Positions 6,685-14,620 of a stretch of 35,065 nucleotides of DNA are shown piece after piece. The position numbers and the translations under genes were made by a program. The stretch is from a virus. The stretch spans positions 1 through 35,065 of the IMG/VR virus record IMGVR_UViG_3300015209_000003; one strand, written 5' to 3'. A model generated the notes under the pieces. That model saw only the letters and a program-made list of their open reading frames with translations, ran no database searches and was not told the DNA's origin. The first letter of the stretch is position 1. The number at the start of each line of letters is the position of its first letter.

Positions 6685-6813
6685 CCAAGGGTTGGGGGAT
6701 GGGGGATGCGGACCGGGGGCGACAAGCCAGCGGTCGGCGCGACCCGAACCTGGCGTGTGCGCGTCACAGCGGCGTGAGATGATCGGACAATCCGAGCGAA
6801 GGAGCCCCGGACC

Positions 6814-7260
6814 ATGGCTGCGAAGCGCGCACCCCACCCCTACAGCATGCTCAACGAGACCGACTGGATCCCCACCGAGGTCGACCAGACGACCGAGCTC
6901 TACGAGCTCCTGGCCGAGCACTTCGGTCACCGGACGGCCGCCGGCATGCTCGGCTGGTTCGTTGCGAAGCGAGCGGGCCTCACCGACCCGACCGGGGCCC
7001 CGACCCGCTCGAGGTTCCGGCGGAACCTGCGCGAGCTGGAGGAGATGGGGATCACGCCGCCGAAGCCGGGAAACGGTCAACGGACGAGCGAGGACATGGC
7101 CGTCCTCGAGGCGATCGCCCAGGGCCCGGTAGGGGCCAAGGTTGCCGGCCTGGTCGCCCGCCGGCGGGAGTACGCCCGAGCTCAGGCAACCGCCGCAGGA
7201 TGTTTCCTCCCTACCGACCATGTCGCGGCCGCATCCGACCAGCGTGCGATAGCGGCCTGA
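6814..7260 (+). CDS. Hypothetical protein downstream of the initiator
   Basis: 148 residues, ATG at 6814 preceded by GAAGGAG about 10 bases upstream. It is helical, with a conserved-looking core (TELYELLAEHFGHRTAAGML) and a basic segment (TRSRFRRNLRELEEMGITPP) that could be a DNA-binding helix pair. It lies 129 bases after the initiator, in the same direction, so a role in replication (for example helicase loading) is possible but not shown by any motif. Confidence 0.7.
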   Translation: MAAKRAPHPYSMLNETDWIPTEVDQTTELYELLAEHFGHRTAAGMLGWFVAKRAGLTDPTGAPTRSRFRRNLRELEEMGITPPKPGNGQRTSEDMAVLEAIAQGPVGAKVAGLVARRREYARAQATAAGCFLPTDHVAAASDQRAIAA

Positions 7261-7290
7261 GAGCCCCTCAGCGGGTTCCGGGCACCCGAA

Positions 7291-7320
7291 CCCTCCGGCG
7301 CCGCTTTGCGGGCCGGAGGG
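7291..7320. terminator. Bidirectional hairpin terminator
   Basis: CCCTCCGGC (7291-7299) pairs perfectly with GCCGGAGGG (7312-7320) across a 12-base loop. It sits between the convergent ends of the rightward replication genes (7260) and the leftward integrase (7361). The phage attachment site may also lie in this 100-base gap, but no core can be identified without a host sequence. Confidence 0.6.
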
Positions 7321-7360
7321 GCAGCGAGACGGAGCGATCCGCCGGTTTCCGTAGCGGGGT

Positions 7361-8272
7361 TCAGGCCGCTCCGTCGATGAACTCGGAGACGGCGTAGGCG
7401 GCGTGGCGGTCGAGGTCGTGGCGGTGCCGGTCGTAGCGGTTCGTGGTGGCCGGGCTCGCGTGGCGGGCTGCGGTCTGCACGTCGCGCAGCGGGACCCCGG
7501 CGTCGAGGGCGGCCGTCACGAAGCTGTGGCGCAGGCTGTGCGGGCTGATCCGCTTGGTGATCCCGGCCGATCTGGCGACGCCCCGGATCATGTACCCGGC
7601 GATCTGGCGGGTCGGGCGCCGGCCCCGCCTGTCGAGGAGGATCGGCCCGCCGTCGCGCCCCCCGACGATCAGGTCGACCGCCCGCCAGGTGCGCGGAGCG
7701 AGCGGGATGGTGGCCGGCTTGGCGCCCTTCCCGATGATCCTCAGCGTCCGGTGGCCCCGCTCGACGCCGAGGCCCTCGATATCCGCCTGGCACGCCTCGC
7801 TGACCCTCAGGCCGTTCAGCCCGAGGAGGCAGGCCACGGCGTGGTGGGCCGGGCCGGCGGCCAGGGCGGCGGCGAGGAAGGCGGCCAGCTCGGCCCGGTC
7901 GAGCCCCAGTGTCGTCGACTCCAGGCTGACCTTCGGGCGGCGGAGGAACCTGGCCGGGGACCGGTCGACGATTTCCTCGGCCTCGCAGTACCGGTAGAAG
8001 CACACCACCGTGGACAGACGGCGACAGACAGTGGCCGGGGCGTACCCCTTCGCCTCGAGGTGACGGACGTAGAGCTCGATGTGCAACCGGCGGACATCGA
8101 GCACGGCCAGGCCGCCCGCGTCGCACCACGCCCACCAGCCCCGCAGGTCCCGCTGGTAGGTCTCAAGGCTCCGGCCGCGGTACCCGGCCAGGAACCCGAC
8201 GGCGGCAAGAAGCGCCTGGTCGCAGCCGGTATGTGCCGGGACGACCTCCGCGTAGATAGCGTTCGACGGCAT
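7361..8272 (-). CDS. int: Tyrosine-recombinase integrase
   Basis: 303 residues from ATG at 8270-8272, with GGAGG nine bases upstream. Residues about 15-110 form the SAM-like core-binding domain. The catalytic domain shows the full active site: Arg in LNGLRVSEA, Lys in IIGKGAKPA, His and Arg in SPHSLRHSF, His in ARHAS and the Tyr nucleophile in NRYDRHRHD. It should insert and excise the genome by recombination at attP/attB. No arm-binding N-terminal domain is evident, so it resembles short Xer-like phage integrases. It lies between two rightward genes, so it must have its own promoter in the upstream gap. Confidence 0.95.
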   Translation of the reverse strand: MPSNAIYAEVVPAHTGCDQALLAAVGFLAGYRGRSLETYQRDLRGWWAWCDAGGLAVLDVRRLHIELYVRHLEAKGYAPATVCRRLSTVVCFYRYCEAEEIVDRSPARFLRRPKVSLESTTLGLDRAELAAFLAAALAAGPAHHAVACLLGLNGLRVSEACQADIEGLGVERGHRTLRIIGKGAKPATIPLAPRTWRAVDLIVGGRDGGPILLDRRGRRPTRQIAGYMIRGVARSAGITKRISPHSLRHSFVTAALDAGVPLRDVQTAARHASPATTNRYDRHRHDLDRHAAYAVSEFIDGAA

Positions 8273-8287
8273 GGGGCTGGCCTCCAA

Positions 8288-8564
8288 GACAGGTCAGGTT
8301 CCTAGGCCCCCGTTGGTGTTGGTTGCACCGGCGGGGGCTGCATCATTTGGGTGGAGCCGCCAGGGTACGTGGCCGGCGGGACGGCCACCACCCTCAGTGC
8401 TCGCCGCTGGCGTCGGGACGCGAAGAACCGCCCCGGCGGGGGGCCAGGGCGGTCCTTATCGTCCGAGGGGGCGAACGACGCGTTGGCGTGCGGGTATGCG
8501 GCCCGCGGGACGTTTGGGGGGCGACGCCCGGTTTGGGGGCGCCGACGGTTGACGCGGGGGCCTG
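8288..8564. other. Intergenic region between integrase and the lipoprotein gene
   Basis: 277 bases without a convincing gene. It holds an inverted repeat ACCGCCC (8427-8433) / GGGCGGT (8447-8453), which on the minus strand is followed by TCTTC and could stop leftward read-through. It also holds the promoter for the rightward gene at its right end. The integrase promoter must lie here as well but was not pinned down. Attachment-site location is unknown. Confidence 0.5.
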
Positions 8565-8578
8565 GTGGCCCCTCTAGT
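8549..8578 (+). promoter_or_regulatory. Promoter of the lipoprotein gene, apparently leaderless
   Basis: TTGACG (8549-8554), an 18-base spacer and TCTAGT (8573-8578), with the ATG at 8586 seven bases further. No Shine-Dalgarno precedes that ATG. This spacing is typical of actinobacterial leaderless transcripts. Confidence 0.5.
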
Positions 8579-8585
8579 CGTGGGC

Positions 8586-9200
8586 ATGGGGGGAACGTTC
8601 GGAGTGTCCTGGATGCTGGCCGCCGCAGTCTTCTCGGCGGGCTGCGCCGCGAAAACGACCGGCGGTGTGGCGGCGGCGACGAGCACCGAGGCGCCCACGA
8701 CCACGGTCGGGGCGGTCACTTCGACCTCCACGCCGGTAACGACGCCGGTAACCCTGCCGGTAACGATCGGCACGACAGGGGTGCCGGCGCCGGCCGTGGC
8801 CGCCGGCGGCGTGCCAGCCGACATGCTCAACCCGGCAGTGACCCAGGCGACCATCGGGACGACGATCTGCGTGGCCGGCTACACGGCCACTATCCGGCCG
8901 TCGACATCGGTCACCGGCCGGATCAAGGCGCGCCAGATCATCGCCTACGGCTACCCGGACCAGACGATCGGCAGCTACACCGAGGACCACGTGATCGCCC
9001 TCGAGGTGGGCGGGGCCTCAGCCGCCGAGTCGAACCTGTGGCCCCAGCTGGCAGGACCAGCGGGCAGCGACGACAACCTGGAGAACTCGCTCCACACCCA
9101 ACTGTGCAAGGGGACGGTCACCCTGGCCGCCGCCCAGGCCCAGGCCTACGCGGCGAAGCTCGCCCACGGCTACCGCCGCCAGGCCTCGGTCGCGCCCTGA
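8586..9200 (+). CDS. Secreted lipoprotein with HNH-like domain (moron)
   Basis: 204 residues. Residues 1-20 are a hydrophobic signal peptide ending in FSAGC, a lipobox-like cleavage site. A Thr/Val-rich linker runs to about residue 75. The C-terminal domain carries TEDHVIALEVGGASAAESNLW and DDNLENSLH, the Asp-His...Asn...His pattern of the secreted HNH-like family with 'DHLIPLELGG...NLWP' motifs. It probably acts at the cell surface as a nuclease, but activity is not shown. An alternative GTG start at 8565 is less likely given the promoter. It has its own promoter and terminator and opposes the flanking tail operon, so it is likely expressed from the prophage as a lysogenic conversion gene. 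Confidence 0.8.
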   Translation: MGGTFGVSWMLAAAVFSAGCAAKTTGGVAAATSTEAPTTTVGAVTSTSTPVTTPVTLPVTIGTTGVPAPAVAAGGVPADMLNPAVTQATIGTTICVAGYTATIRPSTSVTGRIKARQIIAYGYPDQTIGSYTEDHVIALEVGGASAAESNLWPQLAGPAGSDDNLENSLHTQLCKGTVTLAAAQAQAYAAKLAHGYRRQASVAP

Positions 9201-9216
9201 CCCGGACGCGAAGAAG

Positions 9217-9240
9217 CCCCCGGCCGGTTAGGGCCGGGGG
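9217..9240. terminator. Strong bidirectional hairpin terminator
   Basis: CCCCCGGCC (9217-9225) and GGCCGGGGG (9232-9240) form a perfect 9-bp stem with loop GGTTAG. It is preceded by AAGAAG on the plus strand. It separates the rightward lipoprotein gene from the leftward late operon, which ends at 9266. Confidence 0.8.
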
Positions 9241-9265
9241 ACAGTGCGGTGGCGGTGAGGGCCGG

Positions 9266-11029
9266 CTAGGCGAAGGTCGCAATGAGGAAGTTGACCATCG
9301 CCGCCGGGGTGCTGAAGTGGGAGGCGGCGACGTGGGTGCCGGTGGTCACGACCTCGGTCACCTGGTTGCCGAGGAGTGCCTTGAAGGCGTCGGAGTTGTT
9401 CGCCTTGAGGATCGTGACATCACCAGCGGAGGCGCTGATCCAGAACGGCACGGTGCCGTAGGCGGCGGCCGCGTAGCCGACCGGGTTGTTGTAGGTGGCG
9501 GCCCCGCCCGGGTAGGCGGCGTCGATCGACGCGGTGTAGGCGGCCTGGGTCCGGGTCCAGGCCAGGTCGAAGACGCCGTCGATGCAGACGACGGCCCGGA
9601 CGGGGATGGTGGCTTTGGCTACGACGGACGCGGCGAGGGCGGCGCCCATCGACTCGCCGATCAGGAAGAACTGGGTGTCGGGGCCGTAGCGGGCGACGAT
9701 GTTGTTGTAGAGGGTGAGGAGGTCGCTGTGGGCGATGTCGGCGCCCCACACGTTGCCGTGGAAGTTGTGGATCACGGTGATGAACCCGGCCCGCTCGAGT
9801 GCTTCCACCAGCGGGTTCTCGACGCTGCCCGCGGCCCCCGAGAAGAAGGGGGACTGGCCGGAGCCGTGACACCAGACAGCCACCCGGTAGGGGCGCAGCG
9901 GGACCGCCGGGAACCGGGCGATCACGGCCTGGACGTTGGCGTCGTTGTAGAAGATGGGGGTGGAGATGAACGGCCGGTTCCTTAGGAGCCGGCCGGCGGC
10001 GTGGGCTTTGAACGCCACAGCTCGGATGTTGCCGGCCGACGAGCTGGTCCGGAGCAGCAGGTTCGACATGAACAGCGTCGGATATGCCTGCTTCGACCCG
10101 CTGACGACGAGCACACCGGCGAGGGTGCGGACGTTGGCGTACATGTACGCACCGAACCCTGAGGCCGACCCGTTGCTGAGGTCGTAGTCGAAGCCGGCCT
10201 CGATCACGTACTCGGCCTGGTCGACGAGGGAGGCGTCAGCGACCAGGACGGTGGCCCCGCCAAGGTTGTCGAGCTGCCAGCAGATCCCGGTGCCCTGGAT
10301 GTAGCCGACGCCCACCGCGTACCCGGTCGCCCCGGCTGGGGTGGGAAGGGCGCCCGGCTCGGTGCCGACGGTGAAGCCCACGGTGCTGCGGGCCAGGGCG
10401 ACGCCGGTCTTGTCGGCCTTGACGACGAACGACCAGCGGCAGGAGCGGATCGGCCCGTACAGCGGCATGATCGCGTCGGCCAGGGTGCCGCTGGCCGTCG
10501 ACGCGAAGCGGCCGGCGACGACGGTGGCGTTGGCTTGGGGGATGAGGCCGTCGAGGTTGGCGAAGTCGCCGTAGTAGTCGGCGGCGGAGTCGATCTGTTC
10601 CCGGCGCACGCCGGCCGTGCCGGCGGCGACCCGGGCCGAGATCTCGCTGTCGAGCCGGACGGCGAGCGCCACGGGCGTGAAGACGACCGCCCCGTTCGAC
10701 GGTTCACCCTCGGTGATGACCAGGGCCCGGGACAGCAGCGTCGACCGGGCCCCCCCGGGGGCGACGGCGACGACGTGAACCCACTTCATGGCGGCCGCGG
10801 CCAGCAGGGCGGCTGACAGGGTGAAGCTGAAGTAGAAGCCGTTGGCCAGGCTTCCCGACAGGACCCCGCCCACAGCGGTGCCCGACGCGTCGGATGCCGA
10901 CCGGTCCGCTTTGACGTACAGGGTGGCGGTGTGGCCGGCGGCGTCGTAGTAGCCGCCCGCGGTCGAGGGGATCGGCCCGACGAGGATCGTTTCGTCGTCG
11001 CCCAGGTTGACCTGCACGGGTGTGGTCAT
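9266..11029 (-). CDS. Tail protein fused to an alpha/beta-hydrolase (receptor-binding esterase)
   Basis: 587 residues from ATG at 11027-11029 with AGGAGG upstream. Residues 1-110 look like a beta-sandwich virion-attachment domain. The middle (about 120-330) resembles a lectin- or carbohydrate-binding module. Residues about 355-587 form an alpha/beta hydrolase: oxyanion-hole segment CHGSGQSP, nucleophile elbow GESMG, likely acid Asp in SAGDVT and catalytic His in GTHVAASHF. It is probably a tail-tip enzyme that cleaves ester groups on host surface glycans or lipids. It is the last gene of the late operon, a common place for host-range proteins. Substrate unknown. Confidence 0.85.
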   Translation of the reverse strand: MTTPVQVNLGDDETILVGPIPSTAGGYYDAAGHTATLYVKADRSASDASGTAVGGVLSGSLANGFYFSFTLSAALLAAAAMKWVHVVAVAPGGARSTLLSRALVITEGEPSNGAVVFTPVALAVRLDSEISARVAAGTAGVRREQIDSAADYYGDFANLDGLIPQANATVVAGRFASTASGTLADAIMPLYGPIRSCRWSFVVKADKTGVALARSTVGFTVGTEPGALPTPAGATGYAVGVGYIQGTGICWQLDNLGGATVLVADASLVDQAEYVIEAGFDYDLSNGSASGFGAYMYANVRTLAGVLVVSGSKQAYPTLFMSNLLLRTSSSAGNIRAVAFKAHAAGRLLRNRPFISTPIFYNDANVQAVIARFPAVPLRPYRVAVWCHGSGQSPFFSGAAGSVENPLVEALERAGFITVIHNFHGNVWGADIAHSDLLTLYNNIVARYGPDTQFFLIGESMGAALAASVVAKATIPVRAVVCIDGVFDLAWTRTQAAYTASIDAAYPGGAATYNNPVGYAAAAYGTVPFWISASAGDVTILKANNSDAFKALLGNQVTEVVTTGTHVAASHFSTPAAMVNFLIATFA

Positions 11030-11038
11030 AGGTGCCTC

Positions 11039-11470
11039 CTACGTGGACGGGATCGACAGGGCGGGTTCCCGCACCAGGTCGGGTGGGTCGGCGGGCGCGG
11101 TCACCGCGCCGGTCGGCACTGCCCTCGCCGGGACGGGTTCGACCGGGTCGGCGGGAACCGACAGGGGGCCGAGCTGCCCGGGGCGGACCGGGGTGGGGCC
11201 CAGCTGGGCGGCGGCCGCGGATGCGCCCACAGGGTTGGCGGACACCGTGTGCGAGCCGGCGACGGCGGCGACCGCGGTGACAGCCCCGGGCGCGGCTGAG
11301 GCGAACGTGACCGGGCCGGGGGAGCCGGCGGTGACCCGGGCGGAGTCGGCCGGCGAGCTGGACGCAACGGTGACACCGGTCGGCTGGGTGGAGCGGACCA
11401 GGACGGTGACGACGGACGGCCCGGAGGGTGAACCCCACCCGGCGAGCCACCACGCCTTCCAGGCGGCCAT
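11039..11470 (-). CDS. Small Pro/Ala/Val-rich virion-associated protein
   Basis: 143 residues, ATG right after the upstream TGA with GGAGG inside the upstream gene's end. A Trp-rich head (MAAWKAWWLAGWGSPSG) is followed by a repetitive Pro/Val/Ala-rich chain without membrane segments. Its position between two tail-fibre genes suggests a tail-fibre accessory or connector. No family recognised. Confidence 0.65.
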   Translation of the reverse strand: MAAWKAWWLAGWGSPSGPSVVTVLVRSTQPTGVTVASSSPADSARVTAGSPGPVTFASAAPGAVTAVAAVAGSHTVSANPVGASAAAAQLGPTPVRPGQLGPLSVPADPVEPVPARAVPTGAVTAPADPPDLVREPALSIPST

Positions 11471-12607
11471 TCAGTCCTCCGGTGCTCCGAAGAACTTGCG
11501 GATCACGGTCCCGCCGCCACTGACGATCCGGTTCAACACGGTCTGCGCCATCTCGATCCGCATGACCGCCTGCGCGGTCGCGGTCGCCGCGAACGCCCGC
11601 TGGAACGTGAGGAACTTGGAGGCGGCGGCCGAGGTGGTCGCAGTAGCCGTCGCCGAGCGGGACACGACGAGGCGCCGGGAGAACGCGGCGGACGAGGTGG
11701 CGGTGGCCGACAAGGTTCGGGCCAGGGCGAGACCGCGCGAGAAGGCCGATGTTGCCGTCGCCGTCGCCGAAGCGGTTCGCTGGTAGAAGGCCTGCCGGGA
11801 GAAGGCCGATGTTGCCGTCGCCGTCGCCGAACCAGACCGCTGGTAGAAGGCCTGCCGGGAGAAGCCGGCGGACCCGGTAGCGGTGGCGCTGAACGTTTTG
11901 GCCAGCACGATCCGTCGGGACGCTGCTGCGACGGCTACGGCGTTGGTTGTCACCGACCGGGCGTACAGCTTGCGGTAGTTGATCGTGACCTGGCCGCGGG
12001 CTCCTGGGCCAGCGGCCGAGTTCACAGAGCCGCCCCCCGCGCCGCCACCACCCGCCACGGCTCCGGAACCGCCAGTGGTTGGCGTTCCGGTCCCGCCCTT
12101 GCCTCCGCCGACAGAACCACCCGCTGCGCCGGCTGCTGTGCCAGCTACCGCGTTCGTCCCCCCCGGCTGAGTGCTCCCGGCGCCGCCCCCTCCACCCGAC
12201 CCCGCGAGCGCGATCCCGGCTGCGATCCCGGCTCCACCGGAGAACTTGGTGCCGCCCGTGCCACCCGACGCGAGCCCCCCGGCCCCCCCGGTAGTCCCCG
12301 ACCCCGCCGACCCGCCCTTAGCGACACACACCGTGGTGAACGACGAGTCCCCTCCGGCTCCTGCGCCGCCCTGTCCGACGGTGATCGTGTAGGTGGTCCC
12401 GGGCGTCACAGCCTGATTGACCGTCCCGGCGTAGCCACCGCCACCGCCGCCGGCCTGGCCGGCGGTGAGGGTGCCGGCCGCCCCGCCGCCACCGCCAGCC
12501 CAGCATTCGATGTCGACCTCGGTCACGTCGTACCCGTCGAGTGCGACTGACGGCGCCTTCCACGCGGTGGACGCGACCGTGAACGTGTCAGTCCACCCAC
12601 CAGCCAT
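11471..12607 (-). CDS. Tail fibre with Gly-rich domain and 20-residue repeats
   Basis: 378 residues from ATG at 12605-12607, sharing one base with the upstream TGA. Residues 1-205 are a glycine-rich domain (ECWAGGGGGAAG..., many GG pairs), of the type at the tips of phage fibres. Residues about 220-340 contain five or more tandem 20-residue repeats of the form SATATATSAFSRQAFYQRTA, likely a trimeric shaft. The C-terminal 35 residues are helical. Expected to sit at the tail tip or as a side fibre. The frame extends upstream of 12607, but that part overlaps the 136-residue gene. Confidence 0.8.
   Translation of the reverse strand: MAGGWTDTFTVASTAWKAPSVALDGYDVTEVDIECWAGGGGGAAGTLTAGQAGGGGGGYAGTVNQAVTPGTTYTITVGQGGAGAGGDSSFTTVCVAKGGSAGSGTTGGAGGLASGGTGGTKFSGGAGIAAGIALAGSGGGGGAGSTQPGGTNAVAGTAAGAAGGSVGGGKGGTGTPTTGGSGAVAGGGGAGGGSVNSAAGPGARGQVTINYRKLYARSVTTNAVAVAAASRRIVLAKTFSATATGSAGFSRQAFYQRSGSATATATSAFSRQAFYQRTASATATATSAFSRGLALARTLSATATSSAAFSRRLVVSRSATATATTSAAASKFLTFQRAFAATATAQAVMRIEMAQTVLNRIVSGGGTVIRKFFGAPED
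11739..11858 (-). repeat. Tandem 60-bp direct repeat in the fibre gene
   Basis: Unit 1 is 11739-11798 and unit 2 is 11799-11858. They differ only around the AAGCGGTTCGC / AACCAGACCGC segment. Weaker copies flank them and give the 20-residue protein repeats. Expected to vary in copy number by slippage or recombination. Confidence 0.85.
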
Positions 12608-13017
12608 CAGCTGATGACCACATCCAGAGTGAACGTGATGGTGTCGGAGGTCAAAACTGGGACGCCGGTGAACAGGGCGCGCATGAACAGCGCTTCGGTG
12701 GCCTGGGCCACGGTCGTCGTGTTGGTTCGTCCGGCCTCGGTGATCGTGCCGCCCGTCACGCAGACGATCGACCCGACACACCGGTCGGTGGCCGTCGTCG
12801 GCCGGGACAGCACCCCGGTGGTACGAGCCTCAGCGGTCTTCTCCGTCGAGGTGCCCATCGTGTTCGTCACCGCCTCAGCGGAAACGCCCGTCCCCCACCA
12901 GATGCGGTCCATCAGCCCGGGGCCCGTAGCGCCACCGTTCCCGCCGGCCGGTTTCGGCTCAGCCGACTGCCACTTTTGGACACCCCAGGTCTTACCTTCA
13001 CTTGTCACGATCGCCAC
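12607..13017 (-). CDS. Virion/tail-associated protein
   Basis: 136 residues from GTG at 13015-13017. It is Thr/Val/Ala-rich with predicted beta strands (GKTWGVQKW, TITFTLDVVIS), no membrane segment and a Gly-rich linker near residue 28. It lies among tail-fibre genes and is coupled to the Gly-rich fibre by a TGATG junction, so it is probably a fibre base or connector. Function inferred from position. Confidence 0.6.
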   Translation of the reverse strand: MAIVTSEGKTWGVQKWQSAEPKPAGGNGGATGPGLMDRIWWGTGVSAEAVTNTMGTSTEKTAEARTTGVLSRPTTATDRCVGSIVCVTGGTITEAGRTNTTTVAQATEALFMRALFTGVPVLTSDTITFTLDVVIS

Positions 13018-13019
13018 GG

Positions 13020-13511
13020 TCAGTCCTCTTCGATCGTGGCGGCGATCTGCGCCTGGTTGGCCTCGGCGTTCGCTGCGCTGTGAGCCGCGTTAGCGGCCCT
13101 GGCTGCATCCTCCGCATCTGCGACCAGACCCTCGAGGCGGCGAGCCTCGTGCGGCCCGAGGAGCTCGGCGACGGTGTCGGCGTCCTCATCGGACACCGAC
13201 ACCGGGCCGTACGCCGACTCGGTCCCGTCCGGGTGGGTGATCTTCGCGACGATGTCAGGCATGCGGCGCCTCTTTCTGCGGTGGGTGATCGGATGGTTCG
13301 GCGTTTCCGCCCACACCCGGCCGGGGGGGAGCGTGGCCAGCAGGTGGCGCAGGTTGGCCCGGTAAGCGACCCACAACCGGGGATGCCGGACCGGGTTCAC
13401 CCACTGGGCGCTGATGTAGTGCTCGTAGGTGCCGGTGGCGGCGCGGCGCACCGTCATGCAGGCCATCGCCGCCTCCGCCCGGGTCGATGCGGAGGCCAGG
13501 AGCGTGCGCAC
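13020..13511 (-). CDS. Late-region protein, possible two-part fusion
   Basis: 163 residues from GTG at 13509-13511, three bases from the upstream stop. Residues 1-80 (RAATGTYEHYISAQWVNPVR, with Trp/Tyr-rich core) and residues 84-163 (MPDIVAKITHPDG..., then an Ala-rich helix) look like two units. An internal ATG at 13262 has AAAGAGG upstream, so the second half may also be made alone. No stop separates the two. Function unknown. Confidence 0.6.
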   Translation of the reverse strand: MRTLLASASTRAEAAMACMTVRRAATGTYEHYISAQWVNPVRHPRLWVAYRANLRHLLATLPPGRVWAETPNHPITHRRKRRRMPDIVAKITHPDGTESAYGPVSVSDEDADTVAELLGPHEARRLEGLVADAEDAARAANAAHSAANAEANQAQIAATIEED

Positions 13512-13512
13512 C

Positions 13513-14196
13513 TCAGAACACCCGGTAGTCGACATCGATGAGCACAGCCGCCGTCGAGGACGTGGCCACCACAAGCGGCTGGTCAACCGCGCCGTCCCAC
13601 ACCGCGCCGTGCGCGAACGGCTGCGACCCGGTCAGCTCGACCTCGTAGCTGTTCGACCCGAGCGTGAATGTCACCAGCACGGTGCCGACATCCAGCGCCG
13701 CCTTGGCCTGCGCGTAGAGCCACACCACACGCAGCGACTGCCCGGCCGGCGGGGTGATCAGCGTGTGGTTCCCAGATGTGGTGTACGTCGCCTTGGCGGT
13801 GGTGACAGCCTTGTACCGGGCGAGGAACCCGGCGAGGAGGTTGGCGGCGGTCGCATCTGTTGCGGCACCGGCCGGGAGGGGAAGAGCCGCGGCTGAGACG
13901 GCCTGGCTGGCCGGGAACCCTGATACCGGGACGGCCGCGGCGCGCAACTGGCCGTCCGTCAACCCTGCCGCTGTCGGGTTGGCCACGGTGACGGTGCCGC
14001 CAACACTCAGCGTCGCCAACAGGCGGGCGAGGACCGCGGCCAGCGTCGTCTGGGTGGCCGGGTCGAGCAGTGTCCCGTCGGCGCCGGCCAACGACACGAC
14101 TTCCTGGTGGGCGCCGCCCGCCACCGCCGGATTCGTCACCGTCCGCAGCGACTTGCCGGTCCCGTCAACAGGTAGCTGCAGGGTCCCTTCGGGCAC
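13513..14196 (-). CDS. Virion protein, original copy of the duplicated gene
   Basis: 227 residues from GTG at 14194-14196 (TAGTG junction with the upstream gene). The N-terminal 170 residues (LQLPVDGTGKSLRTVTNPAV near the start, SVGGTVTVANPTAAGLTDGQ in the middle) are nearly identical to those of the gene at 33548-34150. The C-terminal 55 residues form a beta-rich domain (VLVTFTLGSNSYEVELTGSQ) that the other copy lacks. It is likely a structural or fibre protein. The intact C-terminal domain marks this as the parent copy. Confidence 0.75.
   Translation of the reverse strand: MPEGTLQLPVDGTGKSLRTVTNPAVAGGAHQEVVSLAGADGTLLDPATQTTLAAVLARLLATLSVGGTVTVANPTAAGLTDGQLRAAAVPVSGFPASQAVSAAALPLPAGAATDATAANLLAGFLARYKAVTTAKATYTTSGNHTLITPPAGQSLRVVWLYAQAKAALDVGTVLVTFTLGSNSYEVELTGSQPFAHGAVWDGAVDQPLVVATSSTAAVLIDVDYRVF
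13700..14196 (-). repeat. Segmental duplication, copy A (~500 bp, >90% identical to copy B)
   Basis: Matches 33653-34150 in the same orientation. Homology begins abruptly near GCCTTGGCCTGCGCGTAGAG. Runs such as 13977-14040 against 33938-34000 differ at only a few positions. The neighbouring membrane genes to the right are also paralogous, at protein level. Confidence 0.9.
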
Positions 14197-14420
14197 TACT
14201 GGCCGCGCAACTCGACGGGGACGGGCGTCACCCGGCCCCGGACGAACAAGCCGGCGAGACCGGTGGCCGCGACAACGACACCCTCGACGAGGCCGACCTG
14301 GGCGGGCGTCCACGCGACCACCTCGAGGCCGACGAGGAGCGCGATGACGGCCTGGCCGGCGGACACGAACGCGGTGGCGACAGCGACAGGTTCAGCCGAC
14401 ACGATCGTTGGCTCAGCCAT
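14196..14420 (-). CDS. Holin-like two-helix membrane protein
   Basis: 74 residues. Two hydrophobic segments (VAVATAFVSAGQAVIALLVG and VGLVEGVVVAATGLAGLFV) are separated by a short loop, followed by a basic tail RGRVTPVPVELRGQ. This matches small actinophage holin-like proteins next to the endolysin. It would form lesions in the host membrane at lysis. A paralogue is at 34154-34369 with the same tail. Holin assignment is inferred. Confidence 0.65.
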   Translation of the reverse strand: MAEPTIVSAEPVAVATAFVSAGQAVIALLVGLEVVAWTPAQVGLVEGVVVAATGLAGLFVRGRVTPVPVELRGQ

Positions 14421-14421
14421 C

Positions 14422-14496
14422 TCAGCGCCTCACGATCACAACGATGAGAGCGACGATCGCCAGGATCACGAGCACGGTCAGCAAAGTGGGTTCCAC
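14422..14496 (-). CDS. 24-residue single-pass membrane peptide
   Basis: From GTG at 14494-14496, with GGAGG nine bases upstream; the stop is one base before the next start. The peptide is one transmembrane helix (LLTVLVILAIVALIVVIV) with a basic end (RR). A homologue of 25 residues is at 34366-34443 in the same relative place, which strongly supports that it is real. Possibly a holin partner or regulator. Confidence 0.7.
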   Translation of the reverse strand: MEPTLLTVLVILAIVALIVVIVRR

Positions 14497-14515
14497 AGGA
14501 GGGTCCTCCGAAGGG

Positions 14516-14620
14516 TTAGGGGGCGGCGTTCAGCCAACGGCCGAGGTGGACGACGAACGAAATTGTGAAGGCGACAACCGCGCACGCGACAGCGACGTAC
14601 AGCAGGTCGGTTGACTTCAC
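14516..14620 (-). CDS. 34-residue membrane peptide
   Basis: From GTG at 14618-14620, GTGA overlap with the upstream gene. A hydrophobic helix (LLYVAVACAVVAFTISFVV) precedes HLGRWLNAAP. That last part is found fused to the coiled-coil protein at 34467-34673. Probably part of the lysis membrane set. Confidence 0.65.
   Translation of the reverse strand: MKSTDLLYVAVACAVVAFTISFVVHLGRWLNAAP

Noticed and set aside
7261-7360. attP core
   Set aside because: The place is plausible, but the only structure is a terminator-type hairpin. No core can be named without the host sequence.
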